Positions 1-11,592 of a stretch of 64,000 nt of DNA are shown piece by piece. The first letter of the stretch is position 1; every line of letters begins with the position of its first letter. A model generated the notes under the pieces. The model was not told the DNA's origin, ran no database searches, and worked only from the letters and a program-made list of their open reading frames with translations. The position numbers were made by a program, and so were the translations under genes. The DNA comes from Bryum argenteum (lineage: Eukaryota; Streptophyta; Bryopsida; Bryales; Bryaceae). The stretch lies in contig CM073321.1 of assembly GCA_037043015.1 (NCBI GenBank), positions 14,195,001 to 14,259,000 of the forward strand, written 5' to 3'.

Positions 1-10
1 TTTTAAAAAG

Positions 11-1501
11 ATGCCAAAACATGGGTTTGGGGGCAGTGGGGGGAATCCAGGCCGGAGATCAGGGGTGTTTTTTCATCTTGAGCGGTGGGAGCATCCATCG
101 AATAAGTGCAAGAACTTTCTTCGGGAGAATGTAATCGTGCGATTTTATGAGGCTGACAGTCTTTCACGTTTGTTTAGCAAATACGTGAGATACAAAGAGG
201 AAGCTCCTGCCAAATTCAAAGACGACATGATGGACCTCATGATGGAAGCGCTCCAAGATCCGGTGTGGAGACTGAAGACCGATAAGCGTGGATTTATGGA
301 TTGGATGGAGGATAGATTAATCGATGCTCTCTGGAACGCTGTCGACATATTGAAGAGGTACTAGAGAACAAATCGAGCGGATGATGTGGAGTTTAGGGAT
401 GTGATATTGAGGGGCGAGGCTTTTCAACAAGCGATGAGGCCGTATTCCAAGAATCAAAACGGGCGCGGCTCCATAAAATGGTGGCACACGGATGAAGGAA
501 GGTTAATGGAGTAGGATCGCATGAATAATTTGATAGTAATTCCTGTCACGGCCCGTATCATTGAACTTGAGAAGAAGACTCTAAGAGGAGGTTACGGCAC
601 AATTTCCAAGTTACACATAAGAGGAATTGCGGCCATTGAAGAGTACTATGAATTTGCTGCAAAGACTCCCAACCATGCTGTGACACGACCAGACTTGGCC
701 AAGGTGGAGCATTAGTATGAGGCGTTTGCTGTGAGGATACAACATCCAGGTGTTATTCGTTTTATAGCCATTCATGCAAATAAGTTCCAAGGCTATACGT
801 ATTGGTGGAATGGCGGCACGATTCGATCGATGTTGGCCCTTAATGCAAGGTATGGAGATGATGTTAATGGAGAGATTGGACTCACACCTCATTCCGATGA
901 TGAGCATATTCGAGCTTGGCAGTTGGTTTGGTTACGCAAAAAACGAACTGAGATTGCTTGGGCTTTAGTGCATATCATGTGTGAAGTCCACCGGATGAAC
1001 TACCTCCACAACGATGTGTCACCAGACAACATACTTCTTCACTTCCCTCAAGATGAATCACGAGTGTTTATTGGAGTATGCGATTGGGGGCTAACCACGA
1101 GCATGGATGATAAAATGAGGTCCTTGTGCACGTTCACAAAACCCCAAGAGAGAATTGATACTCTACAAGCACGATATTGGTTGGATCCTTGGGTGGCGTA
1201 CTTGTACAAACGAAGTGATGACATTGACGTTATTCCCTTTTTTGATTGCGCTTCGGAGGAGTTTGCTACGGCACGGATAGCACAACGAATCCTCAAGAAG
1301 AGCATGTCGACGGCCTACGAGAATTTCTAAAGTACAACAAGGCCTGATCGGTGCTCAAATCAAGACTTGGCAAATGCTTTTGACCAATACTTGGAGATGG
1401 TGGTGGATGCAAAGTATACGTTGACCCACGTTGTCAACCGCTTCATGGAATCATTTTATTGGCCGGTGCCAAATGATCATTTTCGCACCAAGTACGATTA
1501 G
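11..1501 (+). pseudogene. protein kinase-like gene, decayed
   Basis: A single frame is readable from the window edge to 1501, so the start at 11 is only the first ATG seen and the gene may begin upstream. The frame carries a whole kinase-like domain: glycine loop GGYGTI (about 587-604), a beta-3 lysine in FAAKTP (about 655-672), catalytic loop HNDVSPDNILL (about 1006-1038), and CDWG (about 1079-1090) in the place of DFG. The family would phosphorylate proteins; here DWG makes activity doubtful. The N-terminal part (HPSNKCKNFLRENVIVRFYE and on) is not recognised. Four in-frame stops interrupt the frame, most one C-to-T step from a Gln codon. It lies tail to tail with the minus-strand gene at 2147-3388 and may be cargo of a mobile element (inference). 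Confidence 0.6.
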
Positions 1502-2146
1502 TAAATTAGTTCTGCGCATTTGTTTTAGTTCTTGCGGCTTTATTAGCTTTTTAGATTCTTCATTGAAGTCCCCATGTAGATGTAGGCAGATTTTTTGTAG
1601 TCAAATGTATTACATGCCTTCTATATGTAGCTACATATGATTTTATTACTTAATACCTTCAATAGAAATATCTCCAAACCTTCATGACCAATATTTGAGA
1701 ATATATAATGAATTATGAAACTTCTTCATTATATCAACCTTACGCAGTTGCGTTATTAATGGTTTGTCCGATGTCAAGTCAAGCATAATATGACTTTTCT
1801 TACATATGCCTTTCTTTGTATGAATTGATGAACATATCATATGTTAGGTGAGAGTTTGAGATTGTGAAAAGAGGCTTAAAGCCAAACAAAAGAAATTATT
1901 ACCACCAAGTGAACTCATAGTAAAAATACAAGACATCGCGATAAAATGCCTTGCATTAACAAATTGCATAATATATTAATATATGATATAGTCATATACT
2001 CGGATAATCCATTCATAAACAAAATATGGATTTCAGGATCCTCAAAATTGGCCCCTAGCAAGGCGATAATGATGTAGACATCATCCGTTGCAAAAAACTA
2101 CATAACCTTTACTATAATGACACTATGTATGATGATTTTGTCATTT
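1502..2146. other. AT-rich spacer between convergent genes
   Basis: No coding frame with protein-like composition is visible. The sequence is AT-rich, with small self-complementary stretches around 1570-1640, and probably holds the 3' ends of the two convergent genes. Confidence 0.4.
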
Positions 2147-3388
2147 TTAATCCGAGTCTTCATCATCCTGTTTACGACTTGGCGCAGCCCTGTAAGTAGG
2201 TGGTCCTCGAGAAGATTCTCCAAACAAGTAAGTTTGCCTAAAGTTTCTTTCAGCTTCAAGCTGTTCAATGTATTCCTGCTGACTTAGTAGTGTGGCTTGT
2301 TGCAGATCTCGTTGGTACCTCGCCTCTTTGTCCTCAAGAGATAGCAAAGGTGCTGAAAATATGTCGTTATTTCCGTATGCATTCTGACCATATCCATAAT
2401 TCGTGTAGCCAACAATGTCTGATCTTCTATCATATTGACCTCCATACTCGTATGTTTCCTTCGGGTGTGATGGCCTACGGTAATCGAGACTTCCGAATGT
2501 TCTACCGTATTGGTTCTCATGATTGTATGGGTTTATAGGATGAGTTGGTCTTGAGTTGCCTTGAGCATTGAATCCGCTACCCTGCTCACCTCCTAAACCA
2601 TGTGTACCTCCTGTATACATTGGAGATGGGTAGTTCGAACTAGATCCACCTCTACCGTATTCGCGTTCGACTCCGTACTTGTTTTACTGATGGGGTGGCA
2701 TATAACTCACATGAGTACTGAATTGGTGGTTACCATGGTAATACCCCTCATTTTCTGTGCCAAAGGATACTGGTGCTTGACGATCGTCATGGTTAGAATC
2801 TTGGTTAGTGCCCCCATATGCCCTTGGAGTTCCATGTTGTTAAAGTTGGGCATCCATATCAGCTGAACGTTCTGAATAAGTAGTATAACAATCGCTTGGT
2901 CCCATCCAATTTGTCGGAATGAATCGGTTCCTGCGATCCAATAAATGCACGTTCAAACCTATCACAGTGGTCTAGTCAATATCCTTGTGAAAGACTATTT
3001 CAGCCCAGACCATGGCTATGGTAGAATACATGATCAGTTCTGGCCTTGTGTTCTTGATTCCAACCGCAATTGTGACTTCATGATATCTGTGCGCAAAATG
3101 GTCGCTCTTGCAACTCTTCATTGAGCCTTCACGACGAGGACCATATTTCTCTAGTTCGTGACGCGGCCATAACTTCATTATGTGATACATCTTCACGTAC
3201 TTTTTGCACATGGTGCAATTCCAAATGTCTGCCTTCTCCTCTCGCCAACCCGGCTCTGCAACGCAATTTGAATCACTCCATGCTTCCCGATCCATTTTGG
3301 AAGGGTCGCCCTTTGGTCGTGGAGACTTGGCCTCGCCCCTCGAACGTGAAACTTCGGCGCCATTCTTAGGAGCGACAAGTAGGCACAA
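2147..3388 (-). pseudogene. Cys/KYV-motif protein with Tyr/Gly/Asn/Gln-rich tail, decayed
   Basis: One minus-strand frame runs across the interval with three internal stops, each at a place where a Gln codon would fit. The N-terminal half has WNCTMCKKYVKMYHIMKLWP followed by RH, then CKSDHFAH; the spacing of Cys and His suggests a small metal-binding module, but I do not recognise the family. The C-terminal half is low-complexity, rich in Tyr, Gly, Asn and Gln (NYGYGQNAYGNN, YEYGGQYDRR), like a prion-like disordered region, and ends in a charged EEYIEQLEAERNF-type helix. A homologous Cys/KYV block is found at 47357-47674, which links this region with D2. The start is uncertain; an alternative start lies up to 80 bp upstream. 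Confidence 0.5.
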
Positions 3389-3499
3389 CGTGGGCGTGGG
3401 TGACCCACGAGGACCCTGAGCAACGCAGTTGATGCAGCTTTAAAAAAAACCACAACGTACAGTCTGTTCACTAGAGTGAGGGAGAATGAGCCCCTCCCC

Positions 3500-3960
3500 T
3501 CTTATTTATGCCAACCGAGGATCGGACGCCATAGGCCAGGTGGCACGGGCCGTCCGATCCCGGACGGTAGCGGTCAAATCAGCGATCGAGCGGCCTCGAT
3601 CGATGTGTACGACCAATCCGCCAATCTCGATGTGTACGTTGATATTTTTATTTTTATTTTATTTTTTATTTATTTATTTCCTTGAATTCCGGTCGGGCCG
3701 TCCGACCGGTCAACCGCCAATCGATCGATCAACCGCAATCGATCCAACGGTGGGAGGCTGCGGCGATTGATTGGACGGCTACGGCGTTACCGGTCGGCAG
3801 GCCAGTCGTCCTTGCCTAAGGTGCCCCGGAGGTCGGTCGCCTGAGTCAAAGACCGGTCTCACAGGCCAAAGATCGGTTGCCCGGGCTGACGGTCATTCTG
3901 AAGGCCGGTCGCTCGGGTCGACAACCATCCCGGAGGCCGGTTGTCCCATTTACTTTAAGT
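3500..3960. repeat. degenerate CGGTCGCC-type half sites
   Basis: GC-rich stretch upstream of the minus-strand gene with many variants of GGTCGGTCGCC, ATCGGTTGCC, GCCGGTCGCT, GCCGGTTGTC and GACCGGTC (for example 3704, 3832, 3872, 3911, 3936). They resemble the right half of palindrome D of the 46.8-48 kb region, but full palindromes are not preserved. The likeness is by eye. Confidence 0.4.
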
Positions 3961-4022
3961 AAAAAGTCTAAAATTCCTAAGTCACGGACGCTCCCTTAAC
4001 CCGCTGCAGACGTCCAGACGCC

Positions 4023-4365
4023 GTGACATCCCTATACCCCCCCTACCCCTTTGGCCACTCGCCCTACCCTTTTGTTCACCCGCCTTGTCTCTTAGATAAC
4101 CCGCCCTACCCTATTGCTCACCCGCCCTACCCTATTGCTCACCCGCCCTACCCTATTGGTCACCCGCCCTACCCCTTTAGTCACCCGCGCTACCTTTTTT
4201 TCACCCGCACTACCCGTTTTTGCACCCGCTCTACCATTTTTTTTGACGCGCCCTACCATTTTTTTTGACGCGCCCTACCAATATTTTACTTGCCTTGAGA
4301 AAATTTCACCCGCCCTAACAAAATTTCACCCGCCCTGACATGAATTCTCCCGCCCTGACGCCACG
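4023..4365 (+). repeat. 21-bp tandem repeat (CACCCGCCCTACCCTATTGCT)
   Basis: About 13 imperfect head-to-tail copies of a unit built on ACCCGCCCTACC plus a pyrimidine-rich linker. Copies near 4110-4180 are nearly identical and those after 4190 drift, with growing T runs. The proline-rich frame over it is just the translated repeat. Confidence 0.85.
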
Positions 4366-5282
4366 CTGGACTTACACGTCACATTCTACATGACTTTTTA
4401 CTACAAAGTTTGTTATGCACAAAAAATTACACACTTCCCTGCAATCAAGGTGGGCAGGCACGCCGGCCCGTCCGGGACAACTTGTGCGCCTGTTTTGCCC
4501 GCACAAGCACCCAAATGCGTCCGGTTTGACAACCTTGGATGTCGTTGAAACATACGTAACATACAAATTGTTAAGCGCATACTGTCTTTGAAGCATAATA
4601 ACATACACTTTTGCGGCTTCGCACTTGAATTCTACATTTAAAACAATCCGATTATTGTTTACAATGCCAATATAAAAAACACATACTTTAAACCTAAAAG
4701 CAAGTTCCGAAAACGATTAAGGCTCAATAAAATAACCTCGTTCAAGCTGTATCATCCTACTACAATTTCTTCTGAGCCCAACGATAAGGAAAGCACTAGC
4801 CTACGGCCGTTTTTACACATGCAAACGATTATCAGAATAATCCAGTGAATTCTAAACTCTTATGAATCATCGTTAGCTGGATGAAGCACTTCGTACTATC
4901 TCAAAACACACCAGAAGAAGACTCGCATTTTGAAGACTTCGGCTGATGAAGCTCTCAGTTGCATGGGGATTTACGCTTCATGTTGGTTTGTCAATTCCCT
5001 GTCAGTCAATCAATTGAGAGTTTCCGACGTGAGTTGTTGCACATAAATGCAAATGTCGAATATCATTTGATCATGAGTCGCTTCGCAAGAAAAGCTTTAT
5101 AACAATCGTGATTGTAGAAAACGGTATTGAAATCATGCAAGGATATATGAAAAGGAGGATGTATTACATCATTTACGTAAGTTCTGGTCATTTAATTCTC
5201 ATTATGTACTTGGGCGTCTGACGTGCCCTTTGTTACTTAAGAATTCCTTCACATGACTAGACTGTAGAGAAGTTCAATTATG
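4366..5282. other. gene-free AT-rich sequence
   Basis: No gene is recognised. The segment 5240-5282 is the left flank of the MITE at 5287-5896 and recurs, without the MITE, at about 6203-6293. Confidence 0.4.
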
Positions 5283-5286
5283 TTAA

Positions 5287-5896
5287 CCCCTAAACGCTCC
5301 AACCTATTTTTAGCACAAAAGCACATTTCTGGATCATGTGGACCAAAATTTGAGTCAAGAGCCTTGTAGATCGGGAGATCATAACATATTATTTAATACT
5401 AAAAACAAACTGCAAAATTTCATCATTTTCACTTTGAGGTGGAAATGCTACCAATATACATATTAGAATGAAAAAATCACCAACTCAAAAGATGTTCGCC
5501 TTCATCTTAATAAGTCCTTTACCCAACAAAAATTCATCAAAAAAATTTCTTGGCTCAAATAAAAGCCATGCAATGGTAAAAACTGCCGAAAATTTTACGA
5601 AGGAAAAATAGTCCAAAACTAGACCCCTTGCATTCAATTTCATGCCTTATCTTCAAAACATCTTTGATCTTGTTAAGGTTTCTACCACTTAGACTAGACT
5701 CTAATTGGAGGCCATCCCAGAAAATCAAGCTGAAATCCAACGGTGGATGAAGGAGATATAGCTCACTTTTTATGTTGACAAAACATCATTGCAAATTCAA
5801 TAGCAATATCATTTGGATCAAAAAAATTCTCACTACAAAGTTGTTAAAAATCACCTTAAGATCATGACCATGAAAAACATTCGGCGCGTTTAGGGG
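5287..5896. mobile_element. piggyBac-like MITE 1 with TTAA target site
   Basis: A 610-bp gene-free element. Its ends are inverted repeats, CCCCTAAACGC at the left and GCGTTTAGGGG at the right, each flanked by TTAA (5283-5286 and 5897-5900). TTAA target sites and CCC-type termini are the hallmark of the piggyBac superfamily. A duplicated copy of the flanks at 6203-6293 has a single TTAA and no insert, an empty site that confirms the borders. It has no transposase and would have moved only in trans. Confidence 0.75.
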
Positions 5897-5900
5897 TTAA

Positions 5901-6480
5901 AATGTTAGCAAGAATCGCTTAGCATATAGATATCTTTTTAAATAGCAATTCCATTTGTATAGCGGTTTAATTGATTAATATAAGATTTAAAAATATTTCT
6001 ACCAACTATTCAAACTTGTGGGCAATAAAACTAATTTAAAGTAAATCTATAAAAATAGTTTTGATTTTTAAAATCTATCATAATAATTATAAATTTCTAT
6101 ACGCTTATTTAAAGCTATAATTCTTATTATAAGAATAATTTTTTGTTGGTTTTTTTATTTACATCTATTTAGGCACAAAGAATTATTTTTGTATGTTCAA
6201 TCACTTAAGGATACATTCACATGATTATGCTATAGAGAAGTACCATTTTGTTAAGTTTTTTGCAAGAAAATCTTAGCATGTAGATATGTCTTTCTCAAAA
6301 ATATCTAAATATCAGCATTATTTGTAAAGCGTCATAATTAGTTAAAATATGATTTAAAATTAATTTTCCTCACTTTCTTTATATTTCTACCAAATATTCA
6401 AAGTTTTGGACGACAGAGTTATTTAAAGTAAATTATAGAAAATTGTTTCATTTATTTGATAAAATTATTTTGATGATTCT
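5901..6480. repeat. diverged local duplication, includes paralogous empty site
   Basis: Sequence around 6203-6450 matches 5240-5282 joined to 5901-6100 with moderate divergence (CTTAAG, TTCACATGA, AGAGAAGT, TTAA, CTTAGCAT, TAGATAT in order). The two copies differ by presence or absence of the MITE. Very AT-rich; no gene seen. Confidence 0.6.
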
Positions 6481-8806
6481 ATAATTCGAATAGGGTTCTT
6501 AATAGCTACTTTAAATATAAAAACTCCTTTGCATTGATTTTTTAATGTATATCTAGAAACGTCTCTCACTTTTAAAACTTTAATCATACTAGTACTCCTA
6601 TACTTCATGAATATTACTTTTATTTCATCTATGATTTGCAAACAGATTCTATGTTTTTTAAACGGTACTAATCATCTACGGAATCTATAAAAAATAATTG
6701 AACTCTCTTTATTCTTATACAAAGGCACTCACATTTCTTTTCAAGACTTCAACGAGTTTTAGTTAAATTTTATGTTTTTTCAATAAAAATTATGTTTTAC
6801 TTTGTGTTATTAGGATTATTTCAATAATTAAATACATAGACATTCCTTTGTATTCATAAAATCTTTTACATCATTAAAATGTAATCTTCAATTCTAATTC
6901 GATGTTACTATATATCACTAATATCAACCTCCCATTATACTTTACTTCAAAATCTAATCTTCTTCATATCTTTAAACTTACAACAAAACTATTACAACAA
7001 AATCTGAGAATATTGAAAGAACAAATCAACCACTTTCTCACTAATTTATCACACCCACTTGAACCTTTCATCATATATATGTCGTTAATAATATTTTTGC
7101 TATAAAATAATCATAATTCTTCTTTTCAACTTCTAACACAAGACTGTGTATTCTCTCTTATAAACTATGAGAAAACAACTGTTCAAAATATATTCTTGAA
7201 TGAATAATCTTCTGTGTAAATGTACCGTACAGTACTGTACAAAATATTCTAAGATGCATATAGACCGCGGCATCCTACATTTAAGGAAGCATATTTTTTT
7301 TTCTTTTCATTAGTTTCTAATTATATAATTTATATAAAAAGACCAATAGAAATAAATTTAGGAATTTAGTTTGTAGATATATACATATACTAGTTCAAGT
7401 TGTTGACAATAATGCATGGAACTCTTGGCTTGTATCGACTACGAACTACACAAGAAATCTTTTTTTCATCATTTTTAAAAATTTTTTTTATAAAAAGTAT
7501 TTAACATCTAACTTCCTGTAAACTCCGAAACGATTTATTGGAGGTTTCCGCAAAAAAAAATAAAAATGGTCAACTTTTATTATTTTAATTTCAGAAATAT
7601 AAAAAAAATGTACAATACAGTTTTGGTATGCGAAAAAAAATGACAAGTGAAATTAGAGACTGTGAAATTAGAGATTTAAGATAATGCTTAGATTGAAATT
7701 TTTATAGCTTAATCTATAGAAAAGTCAAATTTTGTGTACCGGATCTTTTTGCAACAAGAATATTTAGAGGTTAAGTAGGATCTACAATATGAGAATGAAA
7801 ATGTAAGAACAAAGACCAATTATGTAGGAAAAAACTAGATTCATGTATTATAAATTATTGCATTGAATAATTTGTCAGTCTGTGTGTAAGGCACTGTCTG
7901 ACCGGTGTTTTGGTTGAGTTTTATGGTAATTTAGTCCGAGTCAAGCTAAAGAGCCTGCTTGCAAACATAAATATTTCCTCGAGACTTATTACACAGTATG
8001 AGACCTTACAGTTGAATATTTTAGATAATGATTAGATTGAAGTTTTCAGAGCTTAATCCACACAAAGGTCACATTTAATTAATTAATTAGATAATTTTTG
8101 AGTAATTTAGAGTTGCATAAGACGTGGATATGTTAATAAGAGATGAAAATTATAGAATTAATAATAATAGAAAATTAATGATTATAGTATGAAAGGGGTT
8201 TAGGATAGTCCTTCTCATTGATTCTTTTAATGTTCATTTGCAAACGTCTTTCATTTTTAAAAGTTTAATTAAACTTCTATACTTCTTAAATATTATTTTT
8301 ATTTCATTTATGCTTATTAAACTCATTCTATAATTTTTATACGGTGCTAATAACTTACTGAATTACTAAAAACTTTACAACTTCTTTTTTTCCTATACAA
8401 AAGCACTCAACCTCTCTTTCTAAATTCCTAAGAATCCTAGTTAAATCCTAATTTTTTTTCAATAATGACTATTTTTTTCTTTTTGACACTAAGATTATTT
8501 TTGTACCTTTTATCGGCTATGGAGTACACAAGAATATTTTTATTATCATCTTTTTATTTTCATTTTTTTATAAGAAATACATAATATCTTACTCACATCA
8601 ATACTTAAAACAGTTTACGGATTTTTGTAGAAGAAAAACTTGAGAGACTTTGACCATTACAATCTTATAACTGAAGAAAACCTAACGGTTCAAATTTTGT
8701 ATGCGTGAATAATGTCAAGTGTAATTCGTCATGTTACAGTAAGTTGAATATTTTAGATGATGTTTAGATTAAAATTATTTGAGATTAATTTACAGAAAGG
8801 GCATAT
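6480..8806. repeat. AT-rich imperfect long tandem duplication
   Basis: The block 6480-7740 recurs at about 8205-8806 in the same order, for example TTTTAATGT.CAT, CTATACTTC, ACGGT.CTAAT, TATACAAA.GCACTCA, TACACAAGAA and GTATGCG with AAGTG.AATT.G. The second copy lacks about 640 bp of the first. The tail motif (AGATTGAA...AGCTTAAT) appears a third time at 8033-8075. No coding capacity is visible. Confidence 0.55.
7900..7995 (+). repeat. fragment of B-type element
   Basis: About 96 bp closely match 40939-41034 (CCTGCTTGCAAACATAAA, then CTCGAGACTTAT, shared). It contains a diverged palindrome B, TTAGTCCGAGTCAAGCTAA, at 7931-7949. This is a detached piece of the B-type upstream region in otherwise unrelated AT-rich DNA. 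Confidence 0.7.
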
Positions 8807-8811
8807 TTTAA

Positions 8812-9740
8812 CCCCTAAAAATCCAAGCGTTTTTTGGACTTCCAAAACCAAAAACTGCGATTTTCTACCACCTTGTTCAAATTGAGACATGGTCAAATTT
8901 TTTATTGTTTATCCGTACTTTCAACCGTAAGATCTCAAACCTTCCTACTATCACTACTACCATGTGAAATTTCAATCGTTGGATCCTTATCATTTGTGAG
9001 ATTATAACATTCAAAGTTGGTGCAAAAGTTTTTTCGGGCATTGCTTGTGAGACATTGTTTCCATGGAGCAAAGAGAAAATCGAAGATTGTTACCCCAAAC
9101 ATACTTCCCATATTTTTTTCGTATGGGTAATCAAGTTGGGTACGTTCATGCAAAATTTTGGAAACTCATTCCATTTTTGTGACCTTCATGCAAATTATTT
9201 TGTAAAAGGAGGTCTAAAAACAACGATATAGTAAAACATGCATTTCATTTGATATATTTGGCTTAATTAAAGATCCCAACGGCGAGTAGGTGCCTTTATG
9301 AGTTTGTGAAATTTGAGAAAAAAAAAATTGGGAAAATTCCAAAACCTTAAATTTTGACAAATTTTGTAAGAGTTTATTCGGAAATTACTGGAAATTGTGA
9401 AGATTGTTTTTATAATTTTTGAGGGCTGCCCTTGTGAAATTGACAAACTTTTTGACTTGGGTCACTTTGGAACTCAAGTGGTGATTTGTTCATGAACATA
9501 TTTCCAAAAAAAAAATTCAAAAAAAGACTAAATTTAAACTGCCCTTTTTGGACTTCAAACCTAAAATTTCTAGATGAAGGTTCTAAAATTGGAATTTGGA
9601 TTTGAAAATTTTACCACATGCACTTTGCGGTGTAAGGAGCACCCAGTAAAAATTTTAGGAAAAGATATTACTTTTAACCCCTTCATCTAGGCTGCCCGAA
9701 ATAAGAAACCTCCACTTTGGTGGCCGTGGATCTTTAGGGG
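8812..9740. mobile_element. piggyBac-like MITE 2 with TTAA target site
   Basis: A 929-bp gene-free element. Its termini are CCCCTAAAAATCC at the left and GGATCTTTAGGGG at the right (one mismatch), flanked by TTAA at 8808-8811 and 9741-9744. The terminal CCCCTAAA is shared with the element at 5287-5896, so the two belong to one family although their interiors differ. No transposase is present. Confidence 0.7.
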
Positions 9741-9744
9741 TTAA

Positions 9745-10414
9745 GTATTGCATTGTTTTGTTACAAGGAAATTAACTAACTAAATAGAGCAGCAGGCAAC
9801 CCAAGCAGCAACACATTGTGTAACCCAGGCAGCAGGCAATCTGGGCACCTCGAGGAGCGGTACCTATAACACTAAATACCTCTTGCAAGAAACTAGGCAC
9901 CAGATCGGGCCGGACAATGATGTGTACACAAATTGTTTACCTTCCAAGCAATGGATCAATTAACTCTTCATACAATATGCAACTCCGATCTGGACTCATC
10001 CAAAATATTCAAACATTCATGCAACCTTGGTTCATATTTGAACATGCACCTTGCCAATTATTACAAATGCAAACTAATGCAAAAGTGAATCAAGGTTTTG
10101 TGCATTCCGAGCCGCGCTTCCGCGCTATTCTCTTGACTGAGCCAAATTCAAGAACCAAACTAAAACTACAGAAATGCAAGCACAATCCATTTAAGCCAAG
10201 ACTCAATCAAATCTCATCAAGCCTTCACACAAGTTTTTTTTTTTTTTTTTGGCAATTATGTTACCATTTCAATCTTAAGATCCAATCTAGACTACTAGCA
10301 TTTTAAACCACTAAATCAAATAAAAAGAACTGCAAGAATGTAAAAAAAAATGAAGATGAGATCTCCCTCCTTGTTGTACCATGCCTCTGCTGGACCCTCG
10401 GCCACAAAAACGGT
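9745..10414. other. spacer without recognised gene
   Basis: Contains a repeated GCAGGCAACCCAAGCAGC / GGCAGCAGGCAATCTGGGC stretch (about 9790-9850) and an 18-T run near 10234. The one frame over it (9917-10306) ends in translated poly-T and has no protein-like features. Confidence 0.4.
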
Positions 10415-10420
10415 CGTCAG

Positions 10421-11225
10421 GGTAGAAGCACACTAAGGTGGATACACTTTGGGCAAAAATCTAAGTATGTTAAGTATATCACTTTTCAGGAATGCTTTAG
10501 GATTTCGTGAAATCGCGAGAACCTTTGATTCTCTCTATCAGATCAATCTTGGCCGTCCAAAGTAGACTACCGGCAATAAAATAGGAATTAGATTGACACA
10601 TGGCCATCTAACATTGGCCAAATGACCGTACAAAGTATGTTGAAGTACTATAAGAGTAAAAATAGTATATGCACCCTGCCAGATCCCTGGATGTATTAAG
10701 TTAATGACTTGGGTAGGAAAATGCTTATACGGCACACACTTTTAGGAGGCCTACGTCAAAAGCTATCTTTTCTATAAGGCCCAATTCAAAAATTCATAAA
10801 AAATTCTTTTTTCCCTATGTTGAGCCACTTTCTAAAATAACCCAATTTTTTTTAATAATTATTGAGTAAATAGCAAATTTTTGGGAATTTTTACACACAA
10901 TATGCTTCATAAACATATATTACACTTATAATGGAGAGGTAATCGAAATCTATAACCTAAAACCCACAAAATAAAGTATATCTTTTGAAAAAATATACTT
11001 TGTCTGTCACAACCTTGGTATATAAATATACTCACTACGGCCAAGCCATGAGAATTTTATTAATAGAAAGGAGAATTTTTTTTCCTCATCTATATATACA
11101 ACCATATTTTTCCATAACATCTCTCAAAGAGATAGTATTTAGAACCCTACAACGAATTGAATGCATAATCTTCAGAAACAACACTTTGTGACAACCTTTT
11201 TGTACACCCTTAGTGTGCTTCTACC
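10421..11225. mobile_element. MITE with GGTAGAAGCACACTAAGG ends
   Basis: The 18-bp sequence GGTAGAAGCACACTAAGG at 10421 recurs in inverted orientation ending at 11225. The 805-bp interval is flanked by the direct repeat CGTCAG (10415-10420 and 11226-11231), a plausible 6-bp target duplication; a 4-bp GTCA reading is possible if the inverted repeat starts one base earlier. The interior is AT-rich and non-coding. Superfamily is not assigned. Confidence 0.75.
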
Positions 11226-11261
11226 CGTCAGTCCGTCTTTCTTGATTGGTTGAAGATGAGG

Positions 11262-11592
11262 CTAGTCTTGTTGGAAAGAAGACTCAAAGGCGCTTCCGGT
11301 TCTGTAACGCTCGTTGCTTGATCTCTCCTAGATCCCGTGATCTTGCGCCTCAAAGTCAAGCCTATCAAACTGCCGCCGCAGCCAAGGCGCCTCCACTGAA
11401 ACGACCACCACTCTTCCGTTGCTGCTCCGTTGATGACGCCGCTAGTCTCGCTCGAAATAAGACCCAAAGACGCTTCTGGATCCGTTAAGTTTGTTTTGTG
11501 GTTTCTTCTATATCGCGAGATCTTGCGCCTTAAAGTGGAGCCTTCTAAACTGCCGTCGCAGCTACGGCGCCTCCACTCAAACGGCCACCACT
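11262..11592 (+). repeat. 178-bp imperfect tandem duplication
   Basis: Two head-to-tail copies (about 11262-11415 and 11440-11592). Both run through AGACTCAAAGGCGCTTC-like, ATCTTGCGCCT.AAAGT, CAAACTGCCG.CGCAGC, GGCGCCTCCACT and CGRCCACCAC motifs. The copies differ by small indels. Frames over it are not conserved between copies, so coding is unlikely. Confidence 0.75.

Noticed and set aside
11-3388. Alternative genetic code with TAA/TAG as Gln
   Set aside because: Gln fits many internal stops, but TGA occurs where Arg fits too, and TAA/TAG also end frames at natural C-termini. C-to-T decay explains all cases.
4023-4338. Proline/tyrosine-rich protein gene
   Set aside because: It is the translated 21-bp tandem repeat, open in two frames.
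9917-10306. Small protein gene
   Set aside because: Ends in translated poly-T, has no domain and atypical composition.
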